Assembly: GCA_932294295.1 (NCBI GenBank)
Contig: OW028578.1
Span: 35,689,685-35,753,684 of the forward strand
Direction of reading: 5' to 3'
Origin: Alitta virens
Taxonomy: Eukaryota; Annelida; Polychaeta; Phyllodocida; Nereididae
Length of the DNA: 64,000 nucleotides
Position numbers and translations under genes: made by a program. Position 1 is the first letter of the stretch, and each line of letters starts with the position of its first letter. This document shows, one piece after another, positions 13,201 through 23,325 of this stretch. Below the pieces are notes generated by a model. It saw only the letters and a program-made list of their open reading frames with translations. It was not told the DNA's origin and searched no databases.

Positions 13201-14396
13201 AACCATTTGGGTTGGTCGGTTGCCTAACTTATCGATATAAACCAATTGGGACTCTCAGAAAATCATTGCGATATTGAATATATATAATTTTTATTGACAG
13301 TATTAAGTCAAATATTACATATTTGTCGCAAACATCAATACGTTAAAATTCAACAGAAAATTTTGCAAAACATGAGTACGCTGTACATTTTAAAATAAAA
13401 TAAATAGAAATTCATTACATATATATATATGCTTTTATTGATACAGTAATATCATACATGATACATTTGTCAATTAAAAGAAATAAATAGAAATTCATTA
13501 GAAATTTAAAAAAATCATTAAAGCAGGTTACGTTATAAGCGGGTTGGTATAAACAGTGTCATAAAAATAAATAAGTAATTTATTTTTTATAGAGTAATAT
13601 CCATTGACAATATGCTCAAAACGCTTTACAATCTTATCACAGGAGAGTTATTAAAAACTATTTTAAAATTATAAAGGTGAAGGTTGGATTTTAGCAATGT
13701 TGAAGTTTACTATTTTTAAAGATCTGCTATGTGGTATACAGCAGCACTGGCACCATGGCTTTGAACTTCATTCTGAAGACACTCTCTGCTGGGTGGACAG
13801 TAGCAATGGGGACTCAGTGGCTTGCTAAAGGCCACAAACAGAAGTGAGTGGGTGGCTAGAACCCGGTCCTTTGGGATTGGGAGTCGGAGGTGCTCTACCA
13901 CTGGACTACCTGCTCCTGGATAAGATAACACAAGTCAAAATAAGACATTAAAACATAAGACAAGCATAAACATCCATTTTTGCCTGTTTTCCAATTCAGC
14001 TATTCCGAAGCAGACATTGAACTTGTAGTACGTGGAGCTGTGATGCAACCAATGACCAACATCCAGAAAGCAACTCATTTCAAGAAGGTAGGCTTATATC
14101 TATCTATCTATCTATCTATCTATATATCTATGTATCTATCTATCTATCTGTCTATCTTTCTATCTATCTATCTATCTATGTAACTATATAGGCAACTGGA
14201 TGCTCTCGTGGTAAGACGCTCGCCTGCCCCTCTGAAGGACCCAGGTTGAAACCCAGGCCCGGGCACCCTTTATGAGCAACATCTTAGCTGCATGTTGTTT
14301 GGATGAGACTTTAAAATGGTGGTCCCTCACACTCAGTGTCTGTGCTGAGACCCTCACTAGTGGCAAGTGCTTGCCTAAGAGGGCTACACTTTCCCA

Positions 14397-14447
<51 letters not shown>

Positions 14448-15420
14448 ATATCTATCTATCTATCTATCTATCTGTCTGTCTGTCTATCTATAAGATATGG
14501 AACCTCGCGCTCACCTCACCATGCATTTCGATTTCAAAAGAGACAATCACTATTTTTGTTAACAAAAGGTTCCATTCGAGCCCATAAACAATAATAATTA
14601 AAGGTTCTGTAGTATAACCCATGCAGTCTAGATGTTGAACCTATAATGGTGTTTTAAACAGTACATATAACACTGTCTGATTTTACAGGTGAAAGGTTTG
14701 AATCCAAGAAACAAAAACGAAGTAGCAGATCTGTGGACTCCTTGCTTTTCTATTATACAGGGGGCCATGAAGATGCGCTGGCAAGATATTCCTGGCGATA
14801 ACTTATTGGAACCTACAGTAACCATGGTAATGGATTTACAGATTATCTTACAAATATTTTCTCAATGGCAAGATAGACTTCTATTGTTTTAGAGACAATG
14901 TTTTAACCAGCATAAAAAACCATGCAATATATTTGATAGTAGTAAGTTCATGCAAAATGTGTTTGTATTTTTGATGGACCCCAGTAACACAGGCTGCTAT
15001 TAAAGGGGACCAGAATCTAGAATTGGGATAATAAAACAAAAAAATCAAGTTCATCTTTTTAAACAAAGCCACAATTTCACCAAATGTATTTTTACTGAGA
15101 GTTAATAATTGTGTGCTGCAAAAAATGTGTGTCTGTATATCGCAATGCTACGGGGTCTGAAGCTTAGTCTTCTCATACGTAATGATGAGATGATATGGCT
15201 GCTTATTTATCTATTTATTTATTTGCCATTTTATCATCTGATTGTGACGTTATGTATGTTTTGTGTTTTATTTGAAAGCTAAGATCAAAATATATTTCTT
15301 TGTCCATTTATTTGACAGGATGATATGCTGTCTTCACTGAATTCTACCAAGCCCATGGCTGACAAGAAATACTTCCAAAAACTCAATGCATTTATTGCAG
15401 AAATTGAAAAAAAGGCCTAA
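1221..15420 (+). CDS. VPS4-like protein with two MIT domains and a degenerate Walker A (putative pseudo-ATPase), 5' partial
   Basis: Fourteen exons join in phase: 1221-1327, 3780-3891, 6104-6495, 8151-8262, 8859-8937, 10263-10381, 10711-10748, 11156-11265, 12112-12242, 12545-12623, 13033-13164, 14000-14087, 14689-14826, 15319-15420. About 579 residues are visible and the 5' end is missing. In order: end of MIT 1 ([20 protein letters not shown]), a charged helix, 19-residue repeats (75-204), a complete MIT 2 (205-268), then an AAA domain beginning near [23 protein letters not shown]4 disassembles ESCRT-III polymers, using MIT domains to grip CHMP tails. Here Walker A reads GPPGAPMS instead of GPPGTGKS (Met326 for the ATP-binding Lys). 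Pore loop 1 lacks the KW of KWLGE, and the pore loop 2 region is shortened. Walker B (VVFIDEID, 373-380), sensor 1 (GTNAPW), an RGRFEK version of the Arg-finger motif, the beta-domain ATHFKK and the C-terminal helix remain. The frame is open throughout, so this looks like a working protein that cannot bind ATP normally. Regulation of true VPS4 hexamers is an inference. Confidence 0.85.
1340..1860. repeat. Degenerate TTGAT/TGAT-rich simple repeat
   Basis: About 500 bases are dominated by imperfect GATTGATTGATT units with interspersed ATCAAT. It lies in the first visible intron of the VPS4-like gene. Reading frames through it are low-complexity artefacts. Confidence 0.8.
2350..2970. repeat. 16-bp minisatellite, about 39 copies
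   Basis: The unit is GCTGATCAAGTACTCA. It recurs with small variants (CCGC, CAGC, CCAC or CCCC at the junction) for about 620 bases inside the intron between exons 1221-1327 and 3780-3891. Each unit contains two six-base palindromes, TGATCA and AGTACT. Confidence 0.95.
4096..4738. repeat. 321-bp tandem duplication, each copy with a foldback element
   Basis: Two nearly identical 321-bp copies lie head to tail (starts 4096 and 4417; one visible difference is GGCAGCAC against GGCGGCAC). Each begins with a 113-bp foldback: CATGGCCAAATGTGCCA at 4096-4112 and its perfect 17-base complement at 4192-4208, repeated at 4417-4433 and 4513-4529. They lie in the intron before exon 6104-6495. Confidence 0.85.
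4905..5390 (-). mobile_element. Interspersed repeat, family shared with 7665, 17540 and 50990
   Basis: Shared landmarks, read in the minus sense, are GTGGATTTTCAC, CCACC(A)GGTGGCTA, GACAGAATACTGCAATTCTA, TTGGCTGAAAA, a GTGCATTTTAATGTATATTTGACA stretch and ATTCAGTTGATTT. Related sequence occurs at 7665-7990 (plus), 17540-17830 (minus) and, decayed, at 50990-51150 (plus). It has no coding capacity, so I read it as a non-autonomous transposon family. Confidence 0.65.
6104..6495 (+). repeat. 57-bp coding tandem repeat (19-residue linker repeats)
   Basis: Inside exon 3 of the VPS4-like gene, a 57-bp unit repeats about six times. It encodes [19 protein letters not shown] with variants ([18 protein letters not shown]). 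The acceptor (GACAG before 6104) and donor (CAG/GTGAGA after 6495) give phases that match both neighbouring exons, so the repeat frame is the coding frame. It would form a flexible Ser/Ala-rich linker between the two MIT domains. Confidence 0.75.
7665..7990 (+). mobile_element. Interspersed repeat, second copy of the 4905 family
   Basis: Begins with GTGGATTTTCACGG, continues through CAGAATACTGCAATTCTATT and TGTATATTTGACATCTTATC, and ends near GGGCTGCTCAGTGAAAAGAC. These are the landmarks of 4905-5390 in opposite orientation. It lies in the intron before the MIT 2 exon. Confidence 0.65.
8486..8702 (+). mobile_element. tRNA-derived SINE, family 1
   Basis: A decayed 5' end leads to a B-box-like GGTTCAATTCCCGGTCGAGC, then TTGGATGGCTGTTTCATC, CCTGTCCTAATTAGCCCAAC and GTGCAGAAATACAGGACGTA, and finally a (CA)n tail. 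The same body recurs at seven other places in the window. Confidence 0.8.
9210..9684. repeat. 30-bp minisatellite, about 16 copies
   Basis: The unit is ACAATTTACAAATTGTGACACCAAAAAGGT, with T/C/A changes around the GGTAC part. Because 30 is a multiple of three and the unit lacks stops in several frames, it opens long frames on both strands; these are artefacts. It lies in the intron between exons 8859-8937 and 10263-10381. Confidence 0.95.
9743..10060 (+). mobile_element. Decayed LINE reverse transcriptase fragment
   Basis: The sequence from 9743 translates to [20 protein letters not shown], the block leading into the palm of non-LTR reverse transcriptases. After a frame change comes KYADETTLS, corresponding to the YADD catalytic motif with the last Asp changed, and then [18 protein letters not shown]. 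Shifts and a missing catalytic residue mark it as dead. It sits just after the 30-bp minisatellite. Confidence 0.7.
10440..10640. mobile_element. Short relative of the TTCACAgTGTCA terminal-inverted-repeat element
   Basis: AAGGGGAATTCACAGTGTCA, GTGCTCACTCGTGT and CGCGTATAAATT resemble the left part of the larger elements at 34139 and 41914. No matching right end was seen, so this is a fragment. Confidence 0.4.
10750..10925. repeat. TCATGTGATGA palindromic short tandem repeat
   Basis: Imperfect 11-base units (TCATGTGATGA, TCACGTGATGA, TCATCTGGTAA) fill most of the 5' side of the intron that directly follows the exon ending LLYG. CACGTG and CATGTG E-box-like cores recur. Confidence 0.8.
11725..11885 (+). 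mobile_element. tRNA-derived SINE, family 1
   Basis: The 5' head reads GGGCCTAGCTCAGAGGTAGC (A box) and GGGTTCAATTCCCGG (B box), the layout of a tRNA. The common SINE body TTGGATGGCTGTTTCATCCT and AATACAGGACGTAAAGCC follows. It is intronic in the VPS4-like gene. Confidence 0.85.
13770..13921 (-). mobile_element. tRNA-derived SINE, different family
   Basis: Read on the minus strand it starts CAGGAGCAGGTAGTCCAGTG GTAGAGC (A-box-like), then GGACCGGGTTCTAGCCACC (B-box-like), followed by an unrelated body about the length of a short SINE. The acceptor stem does not pair well, so it is not a tRNA gene. Confidence 0.55.
14097..14180. repeat. (TCTA)n microsatellite
   Basis: Interrupted TCTA units begin ten bases after the donor of exon 14000-14087. 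Translations are the artefactual YLSI repeats. Confidence 0.95.
14190..14492 (+). mobile_element. tRNA-like SINE with (TCTA)n tail
   Basis: The head GGCAACTGGATGCTCTCGTG GTAAGACGCTCGC and the B-box-like AGGTTGAAACCCAGGC resemble a tRNA. A body ending CTAGTGGCAAGTGCTTGCCT AAGAGGGCTACACTTT leads directly into TCTA repeats. The same 3' end with a TCTA tail occurs at 18900-19140, so the microsatellite is the tail of the element. Confidence 0.6.
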
Positions 15421-15903
15421 TTATCCAAAATGATGTCGAAATATTTCAGTGCTACATATGCGTTATTGTTATCTGTTGTGCATTTTATGATTTTTCCTAC
15501 ACGATTTATTTTTGATTTTTTTTATATAGCATTTCAAGAACATTTATGTATTTGAGCATTTTGGTGAGAAAAAAATTTAACAAAAACATTGATGTGACTG
15601 GTGTCGTCCTCTGTGGATAATCTTGTGAACTAATTACATCTGCTTTTTTTTTTTGGATAGCCTTTAAAGACAATTGTGATTTGAGTTATATAAAAGGTTT
15701 TAGCCTAATCTATATATTCCTGATAATACCACATTCCATACATATATTTATGATTGATTATGTAACATACTTCAGAATAATATTATTTAGCCGAGGTTTA
15801 CTTCAACGAAAATATGACTGTGTTTGTACTTAAAGTAAATTATAGATATTTTTTTAAACACAGTTTTGTATTGATGTTCGCTGTGTTTTTAAGTTGCTAT
15901 AAA

Positions 15904-15909
15904 AATAAA
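15904..15909 (+). other. Polyadenylation signal candidate of the VPS4-like gene
   Basis: AATAAA occurs 484 bases after the TAA at 15418-15420. The sequence between is AT-rich and non-coding, consistent with a 3' UTR. Confidence 0.45.
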
Positions 15910-15976
15910 GCAAAAATTGTTGTTTTTTTTCAAATATTATCTAGAGATGGTTATCATATTAAATATTCAAGTTGAA

Positions 15977-16715
15977 GTTTATTTTTGATTATTATATTGG
16001 TAATCCTGACATAGGCCTAAAAGTGTATTTTTGATATTTTATAATTGGAAGGCTGCATAACAGTGTATTTTATCCAAGATTGTAGTTAGTTGGATTTTCA
16101 GTATTATCCAAGATCAACAATTAATGCACTTTATTTTCTATATTATTGGTATATTTTTGATTATTATATTGGTAATCCTGACATAGGCCTAAAAGTGTAT
16201 TTTTGATATTTTATAATTGGAAGGCTGCATAACAGTGTATTTTATCCAAGATTGTAGTTAGTTGGATTTTCAGTATTATCCAAGATCAACAATTAATGCA
16301 CTTTATTTTCTATATTATTGGTATATTTTTGATTATTATATTGGTAATCCTGACATAGGCCTAAAAGTGTATTTTTGATATTTTATAATTGGAAGGCTGC
16401 ATAACAGTGTATTTTATCCAAGATTGTAGTTAGTTGGATTTTCAGTATTATCCAAGATCAACAATTAATGCACTTTATTTTCTATATTGCACTATGATAT
16501 CATATTATGTACAGTGGGATATTGGTAATAATATATTGGTAATCCTGACATAGGCCTAAAAGTGTATTTTTGATATTTTATAATTGGAAGGCTGCATAAC
16601 AGTGTATTTTATCCAAGATTGTAGTTAGTTGGATTTTCAGTATTATCCAAGATCAACAATTAATGCACTTTATTTTCTATATTGCACTATGATATCATAT
16701 TATGTACAGTGGGAT
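15977..16715. repeat. 172-bp tandem repeat, about four copies
   Basis: The landmark TAATCCTGACATAGGCCTAA recurs at 16001, 16173, 16345 and 16540: a period of 172, then 195 because the third and fourth copies carry an extra TGCACTATGATATCATATTA segment. Copies are almost identical, so the array is young. It begins about 70 bases after the likely end of the VPS4-like transcript. Confidence 0.9.
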
Positions 16716-16912
16716 CTCGTCATTAAGACCACTCTTGGTGTAAAATGTACTTGTCTTTATAGTGAGGTGATTTTAATAAACAGAGTAATGTAAACTAACA
16801 AACAATGACTATATAAGATATTATGGTTTGGCGAAATGACCTTACTTGTGAAGTGGTCTTAATAATGAGGTGGTCTTTAATGAGGGTTTTCACTGTTTTA
16901 GTGTGGAGCACA
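16703..16912. mobile_element. pogo/Tigger-like short element
   Basis: It begins TACAGTGGGATCTCGTCATT AAGACCACTC and ends near TGAGGGTTTTCACTGTTTTA. CAGTG...CACTG ends beside TA, and repeated 'AAGACCAC / GTGGTCTTAA' motifs, resemble decayed pogo-type inverted repeats. Related sequence is scattered at 25085-25190, 27060-27600 and 29690-29850. Confidence 0.45.
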
Positions 16913-17199
16913 TACTTTGTATCATGTGTATGGGCTGACTAGTTTATAATGAACCGATTATAATTAAATTTATAATTACAAGAGAACTTCAACTCTGCTA
17001 TTTTTTGTCATGAACAAATTGATCAATAGTACTGGTGTCGTCCTCTTGTGATAATTTTGTTAAACTCCCAAGCTAAAAAACTAAAACAAAAGGAAAAAAA
17101 ATAAACTCTCTGGGGGCCAGCCCCTCAAACATTTATCCTAGTGACGTCACTCTATATGCGCCCCCCAAGGTGCACCAAGGACACCAGCGACTATATGCT

Positions 17200-17540
17200 A
17201 GGCCCCTTCTATTTCAGACAAGGCCACGCCCCCTTTTGGCTTAGGCCACGCCCCTTTTGCATACTAATGAGCTAGGCCACGCCCCTGTTGCATGCTAATG
17301 AGAACCCCCCCCTATGAATACTAATGAGCTAGGTGAAGCTTGTGCAATTCAGGAAGAAAAAAAAAGGAGGAGGAACAAAACCAGGGGGGGGGGGGGGAGG
17401 ATGGTTGCAGGCTGAGCATCCTGTTCCAAAGACAACAATGACGATAAGCTTCTGTGTGACTGCATACGCCATAGTACTAGTGGGGAGATATAATAATATG
17501 GGACTAGAAACTAGAACTCTGCCCCCCCCCCCCCAATAGT
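17200..17540. repeat. GGCCACGCCCC tandem units and paired G/C tracts
   Basis: Three or four imperfect units of AGGCCACGCCCCTTTTGCAT with ACTAATGAGCT lie at 17200-17335. A run of about 13 G at 17385 and about 14 C at 17522 follow, 125 bases apart. No coding sequence is supported. Confidence 0.7.
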
Positions 17541-17830
17541 ATTTTCACTGAGCAGCCCTGAGTTCGGCAGATATAGAAGATAATCACTGACTTATTCAAT
17601 AAATAACTTTCTCAGAAAAATGACAAAAATCAACTGAATGATTAGGTGTCAAATATACATTAAAATGCACTAATAAAACTGCTGCTTGGATGCACTTTGC
17701 TTCAGCCAATCACAGCTAAGGGCGGAAACTTTTTCAGCCAATATTTGCAGTATTCTGTCATAGCCACACGTAAAAATATAGAGAACCTTCCATGAAAATC
17801 CACTATTGGTGAAAAAAGCAAAATAAAAGC
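17540..17830 (-). mobile_element. Interspersed repeat, third copy of the 4905 family
   Basis: It carries the same landmarks as 4905-5390 in the minus sense (GTGGATTTTCATGGAAGGTT, TGGCTATGACAGAATACTGC, GTGCATTTTAATGTATATTT). It is bounded on the left by the C-tract. Confidence 0.65.
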
Positions 17831-17934
17831 AATAACAAGGAGGAACAAAAAACAGAGGGACCCAGGTGATGTCACTGAATATGGGGGCCCATGGAGGGGG
17901 GATGGTGTGGTTGCAGGCCGATTTTCCTAGGGGG

Positions 17935-18112
17935 CGGGGGGCTAGCTCAGTGGTAGCACGCTGGGCTTCCAACCACTGGTTCCCAGGTTCAATTCCCAGT
18001 CGAGCCTATGTTGGATGGCTGTTTCTTCCGTCGTCTTATTGCCATGGTCTCTACCTGTCCTAATTAGGCCATCAGGTGCAGAAATACAGGACGTAAAGCC
18101 CTAATCCACCAC
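17935..18112 (+). mobile_element. tRNA-derived SINE, family 1
   Basis: GGGGGCTAGCTCAGTGGTAG (A box) and AGGTTCAATTCCCAGTCGAG (B box) lead into the common body TTGGATGGCTGTTTC and AATACAGGACGTAAAGCC, ending in (CCA)n. It is one of the best preserved copies. Confidence 0.85.
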
Positions 18113-18814
18113 CACCACCACAGGCCGATTTTCCTGCTCCAAAGAAATCCATCAGTGATGACAAGCTTTAGCAATTCAGGAATAATTCAACAAACTACTA
18201 GCATTATGTGACTGTTTTCTCTAGATAGCAATATATTGATGTAGTTGATGTAAAATTTGTTGCATTCTGAATCCAGTGATATGTAATAAACACTGTGTGA
18301 TTAGAAAATTTTGATAATCACTGTGTGTCGTCATCTCACAGCCCACTGACCCAATTAAGTACATGTTTTGCTAATTTACTCATCTAAAGTAAATTAATCA
18401 ATTTCTCTTTATAGTCTATGGGCTGGTTTATGGTATTAGAGGTCTGCCAATGAAATTACGGAATAATTAGATGTTCATGTGCTGATTTTATGAAATTCTT
18501 TGTTCTGAAAAGCAGGTAATTCCGAAAAATTGCCTGAACTAACAAAATGTTAAGAGAAGATTTCTTAAGTCTATACCCAGACAGTTTAACCAATCGTTTT
18601 GTTTAAATAGGTACACTAGCAAAGAATGTCCATAATTAGGTCGCTCGGCTGTGGGGTGATGACACACAGTGTAATATTAACATTAAAAGAATCACTGGAA
18701 TTATAGTTATGAATCATAACTCTACAAAAAATGGTTAAGAATGGTGCATCCCTCCAATACAAGGACATGCCACTGGCAAGGTTGATTGATGCAAGGTTGA
18801 TTAAACATATTGGG

Positions 18815-19145
18815 GAGTCCACACAATGTGACACCTTTGCTGTAAAAAATAGACACCACCCATGGGGTAAATGTGTAACATGGGTGGACTACTCTCTCTC
18901 TCTCATCTCATCAATCAACCCTCATGAGTGGCAATAACTTGCCTAAGAGAGCTGCACTTTATCTATCTATCCATCTATCTATCTATCTATCTATCCACCT
19001 ATCCATCTATCTATCTATCTATCTATCTATCCACCTATCTATCTATCTATCTATCTATCTAATATATCTATCTATCTATCTAATATATCTATCCACCTAT
19101 CTATCTATATCTTTCTATCTATCTGTCTTTATCTATCTATCCTGC
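18815..19145 (+). mobile_element. SINE 3' end with long (TCTA)n tail
   Basis: TCATGAGTGGCAATAACTTG CCTAAGAGAGCTGCACTT matches the 3' end of the element at 14190-14492, and is likewise followed at once by about 180 bases of TCTA/TCCA repeats. Confidence 0.6.
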
Positions 19146-20665
19146 AGGTGCGATCACGTGTCAAAATACTAATCTTTTTTTAAATTCAGAACAATATTTT
19201 TTACTGATTCATAACTATATTTTTCATCTTTTACCTCATGGGTGGGTCTTTTACTATCAGGACTGGTTTGTGTCATATATTTTCCTTCGACATCCAGCTG
19301 AGGTGAAAACTACCAAAAATTATTTGTCGAGAAGAAACATTCAAAAAATTTCTTGGAAGTGAGGCAAAAAATTGATTAGGAAACATTGATAAAATATCTC
19401 AATGAAGTATTTACCTAAATTCAATATCCACCAGAGGTCACAGCAGTATTTTGACACGTGACGACACCTGTAGGATAGTAAAGCCAAATGAAGCTCAGAT
19501 CACAGGTATTTGCCATCATGACAGTACTGAACAAGTTATGCTAATAAGACCAAGGCTACTGACTTTGTCAACAACAGCTTTTGCAACACCTTCAAGGATG
19601 GGGCCAGTTTCTGCCAATAACCTCATGTAACACCTCAAAAATGGCAATATCACACACAAAATTAAATGACCTTCTTATTCTGAGTGATAACTTCCATTAT
19701 TTATGGGGTATACTATTTTCGGGAAATGCCTCGCCTGTTTGCCGGGAATGTTCAATTCTTATCTCTAGTAGCAGCTAATTTACATATTTCACTATTTACA
19801 CACATGATGGTGTTTTCTGATTTGCCAATATCTCCCAAGCACTGTATAATGTCAGCTGAGCAATCTTTGTTTTAGAATTAAGTGTTAGCAATGCGAACAA
19901 AAATAATTGATATGTAATTTCACTGTTAGACATTCAATGCCATAAGCCACCCTATAGACTATTAGGCAAATTGTATCTATAAGTCTTACTGATAAACTAT
20001 CAAAATAATTGCCATCAAGCTCAGGGCATTTCCTAATGTATTCAGCTACATTCTGATTGGCTGTTGCAAATGACATTGCTGCCTCTTGAGATGAGAAGCC
20101 AATTTGAGGCAGTCAGTAGCCTTGGTATTAGTTAAAGTATAGTGCTGTCATCACTGAGCAATGTTACATATATATATTTGCTAACAACTGTGCTCAAATC
20201 TAATGAGAAAACAGCCCAATCTCAGCCAGTAGCAGTGGGCCAATAGAACAAATGTTCGTGCTTTCTCAGTCATTGCACTGCAACTTCAGATAAAATTACC
20301 CATAGACATACAAAAAATCTCCACCAATGATGGCTTTTATTAAGAGTAAATTAAAAACTCGTTTATTCGGAACTGGATGTGAATAATAAGCTTCTTGAAT
20401 TATTATTTAGCTTATTATTAGGTACCAAAAGAGGCATGGAAAATTGTCTGCATATTTATTAAATGTGCAAAATTGTTCTGATATTTTTTTTTCTAAATGT
20501 AAAAGTTCCTTTCAACCTGTGTATGGACCATATTGCCAGTGCATTTGATAAGGTTAATGGAAACATCAATAAGACTGCTCCGATTGTCTTTGATAAGCAT
20601 ATTAATTATTAAACAAATTTTACAATTAGGAGGATTAATAGATAAATCTGGATAGGAGTGTGAAA
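19146..20665. other. Intergenic stretch, no gene seen
   Basis: AT-rich sequence with stops in all frames at short intervals. I recognise no exon with plausible splice sites and no element ends. Confidence 0.5.
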
Positions 20666-20669
20666 AATA

Positions 20670-21022
20670 ATATTGTATGGATAGATATATAGATATATAG
20701 ATAGATAGATATAGATAGCTAGATGATATATATATATATATATATATATATAGATCGATAGTTAGACAGATAGATAGGTAGACAGATAGATAGATAGATG
20801 GGTATAGATAGCTAGAAGATATATAGATATATAGATATACAGATAGATAGATAGATAGATAGTTAGACAGATAGATAGATAGACAGATATAGATAGACAG
20901 CTAGACAGAGAAGACAGACAGACAGATAGACAGATATAAAGATAGATAGATAGATACATAGATAGACCGACAGACAGACAGCTAGACAGACAGACTGACA
21001 GACAAATAGATAGAGAGACAGG
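20670..21022. repeat. (TAGA)n/(CAGA)n microsatellite
   Basis: Long, interrupted TAGA, TATAGA, CAGA and TA runs. It is the reverse complement type of the TCTA tails and may mark a minus-strand SINE tail. Confidence 0.95.
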
Positions 21023-21659
21023 TTTTTTGTATCTCTTTTACAGCTGAATAAATGTTCTATGAAAAATCATTAATTATTTTGTGAAATTTCAAATTCAAGT
21101 AGGCGTGCAATTAAACAGTATGTCTATAAAAACAATCTTGATTGAGCAGAAATCATCAATAATTGGCCTTTTATTCAAATAATTTCAACATATGGCGTTT
21201 TAAATATAATCCTTTCATAACATGACATCTGACAGCTGGTGTGAGAAACATTGAGCTGTACATCGATAATTTCCTTTTATGAAGTGTGTATTTTGGGTCA
21301 CTAATCACCACTCATCATTCAGTGCAGATCAGGCCCAGGTAGCCAAGTGGTAAAGGAGTTTGCCAGCTCTGTTGAAGGTCCTAAAGTGATTCAGCTGGAC
21401 CGCTCTGGACCAGTACGGTGCAGGACCACAGTCTGGACTGGACATTTACGGTCCAATTGCAGCCATATCACGTAGAATAGTGAGTGATACGGGCTGGGTG
21501 ATCTGCATTTCATACCACACCGTATAACGTTCATTTAATGCCCAAATTAGCAAACTCAAGACGTTGCTATTGCCAAATATGGACTAAAGGCATATCGCTG
21601 AAAAAATGTTGGTTCGTCTACTCTTGTGACAGATTGATAAATTACGATAGTATATTATA

Positions 21660-21801
21660 CAATTATACAATGGTTACATGTGAGACATGAAGATATGTAC
21701 ACTCGAAAATGTCAATGTACAACGAGACTGATAGGTGGAGTTGTACATAACATGTGAGGGTGTACATATGTCATGTCTCGCAATGTGACCATTGTGTAAT
21801 T
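21660..21801. mobile_element. Foldback (MITE-like) element
   Basis: CAATTATACAATGGTTACAT (from 21660) is mirrored by ATGTGACCATTGTGTAATTG (ending 21801), and GTGAGACATG by CATGTCTCGC. The arms are about 30 bases, with GTACA motifs inside. No coding content. Confidence 0.55.
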
Positions 21802-23130
21802 GTTTTGTACCACTGAACCCTAATATTTTTATTGTTAATGTTAATTTCCATTTTTCATTGATTAAGATTCATTTGTATAACAAATTAATGACAGTTACCT
21901 ATTTAGATAGGTGAAAATCTGAGCTTTCAGAAATGTTTGAATTTTGATATTCAGTTCGGGAAAAATTGCCTGTACTCGCTGAATGCATTTATTATTGCCT
22001 ACTAATCGCAGCGGGGCGTGGCTCACTAACTGTTGTACATGTGGATTTGTACAACGGCGTATATAATGCTAAATTTCACTTGTGAGTGGTACAATGCTTT
22101 ATGTATAATAATTTTATCGGACAAAAACTGAGTTATTCAATAAAGTATACACGCAGCGAGGACGTTGCTGATTACTTGCCCATTCTAGCAGCGATCATTT
22201 CGTTTTACATTTTATTCAATAATTTTGTCAATTAACATCCGATTTTAAAGTTCCAAATGGCTGAAATTAATTAGGAATTAAAAGGAAATCACAACTCGTT
22301 GCTGATCTGTTTGACAGATCAGACGAAGTGGGTTTTCCTGTAGTACCGGACTGGCTGTAAAATACAGGTCCATTTTTTGCTGGACCGGTACTGGACCTGT
22401 CCAAATAGCTAGTGATTTTGATTCGAAAACAAATTGATGCTGTTTTAAATTTGAGTTAGATTATGTAACTTTTCAAAATGCAATCTTCGTTCGTGCTAAA
22501 GTGGCCTTTCAAATATTAACTAAGACTGCAAGAGTACTTCTTACAGCATTCGGGCAATCCTCTGAAATTATTCTTACACAATGTTTTAGGACTCAATGAC
22601 ATTACATAGCTGAAATATGAGTATCTGAGTCTGCCATTGTTAGTAGTATTCGAAATTAACTATACAACTACAGCTTCTTAGGTGCATTTAAGGACCTGTC
22701 CCAGACAAAATCAGGCAGAGTGGTTTGGATGAGGTTCTTAGAATTTCTGAAATTTTGCACATCAACAGGTGAACCTCCCAAACCATGAAAATTAATGTCA
22801 GAATTCTTAAATTGTATTTAGTTTATCTACAGGAGCATCTCAAAGTTGGTGCCTTTGGGAGCCATTTTTCTGTCTTTGAGGCTTCATTAAATATTCATAA
22901 AACACTCATAAGTTTACAAAAATTACTGTACATGAAGACCTACTTCGTTTTGCTCAAGGAAACCCCCCATTTTATTATTATTATTTTTTGGAAAACAAAT
23001 CTGATGGGAATTTAGGAAATGGCTGATTGTACCATTTTCATAATTTCTGAAATGATGACAAAGTTTGAATCTTGTAGATGCAATAGTTTCAGTTCTGCTC
23101 AGGACACAAAATGTTTTCCCAATTGCGTGA
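21802..23130. other. Intergenic stretch, no gene seen
   Basis: AT-rich. It holds a region around 21400 and 22330-22400 rich in GGACC/GGTCC words (CTGGACCGGTACTGGACCTG), probably a decayed repeat. No supported exon. Confidence 0.45.
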
Positions 23131-23131
23131 T

Positions 23132-23325
23132 GGTGATGGTGGATTAGGGCTTTACGTCCTGTATTTCTGCACCAGTTGGGCTAATTAGGACAGGTAGGGA
23201 CCATGGCAATGAGACGAAGGATGAAACAGCCATCCAAAATAGGCTCGACCGGGAATTAAACCCGGGACCCAGTGGTTGGAAGCCCAATGCGCTACCACTG
23301 AGCTAGTAGGCCCCCACCCCTTTCC
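23132..23325 (-). mobile_element. tRNA-derived SINE, family 1
   Basis: A complete copy on the minus strand: A-box side CTAGCTCAGTGGTAGCGCAT, B box GGTTTAATTCCCGGTCGAGC, and body ending GACGTAAAGCCCTAATCCAC. Read in plus sense it begins GTGGATTAGGGCTTTACGTC. Confidence 0.85.

Noticed and set aside
1221..15420. Decayed VPS4 pseudogene
   Set aside because: All 14 exons keep phase, consensus splice ends and no internal stop over about 579 residues; the altered P-loop is a substitution, not a frame break.
18924..19172. [12 protein letters not shown] frames here, at 14097-14490 and at 20762-20959
   Set aside because: Translations of TCTA or TAGA microsatellites.
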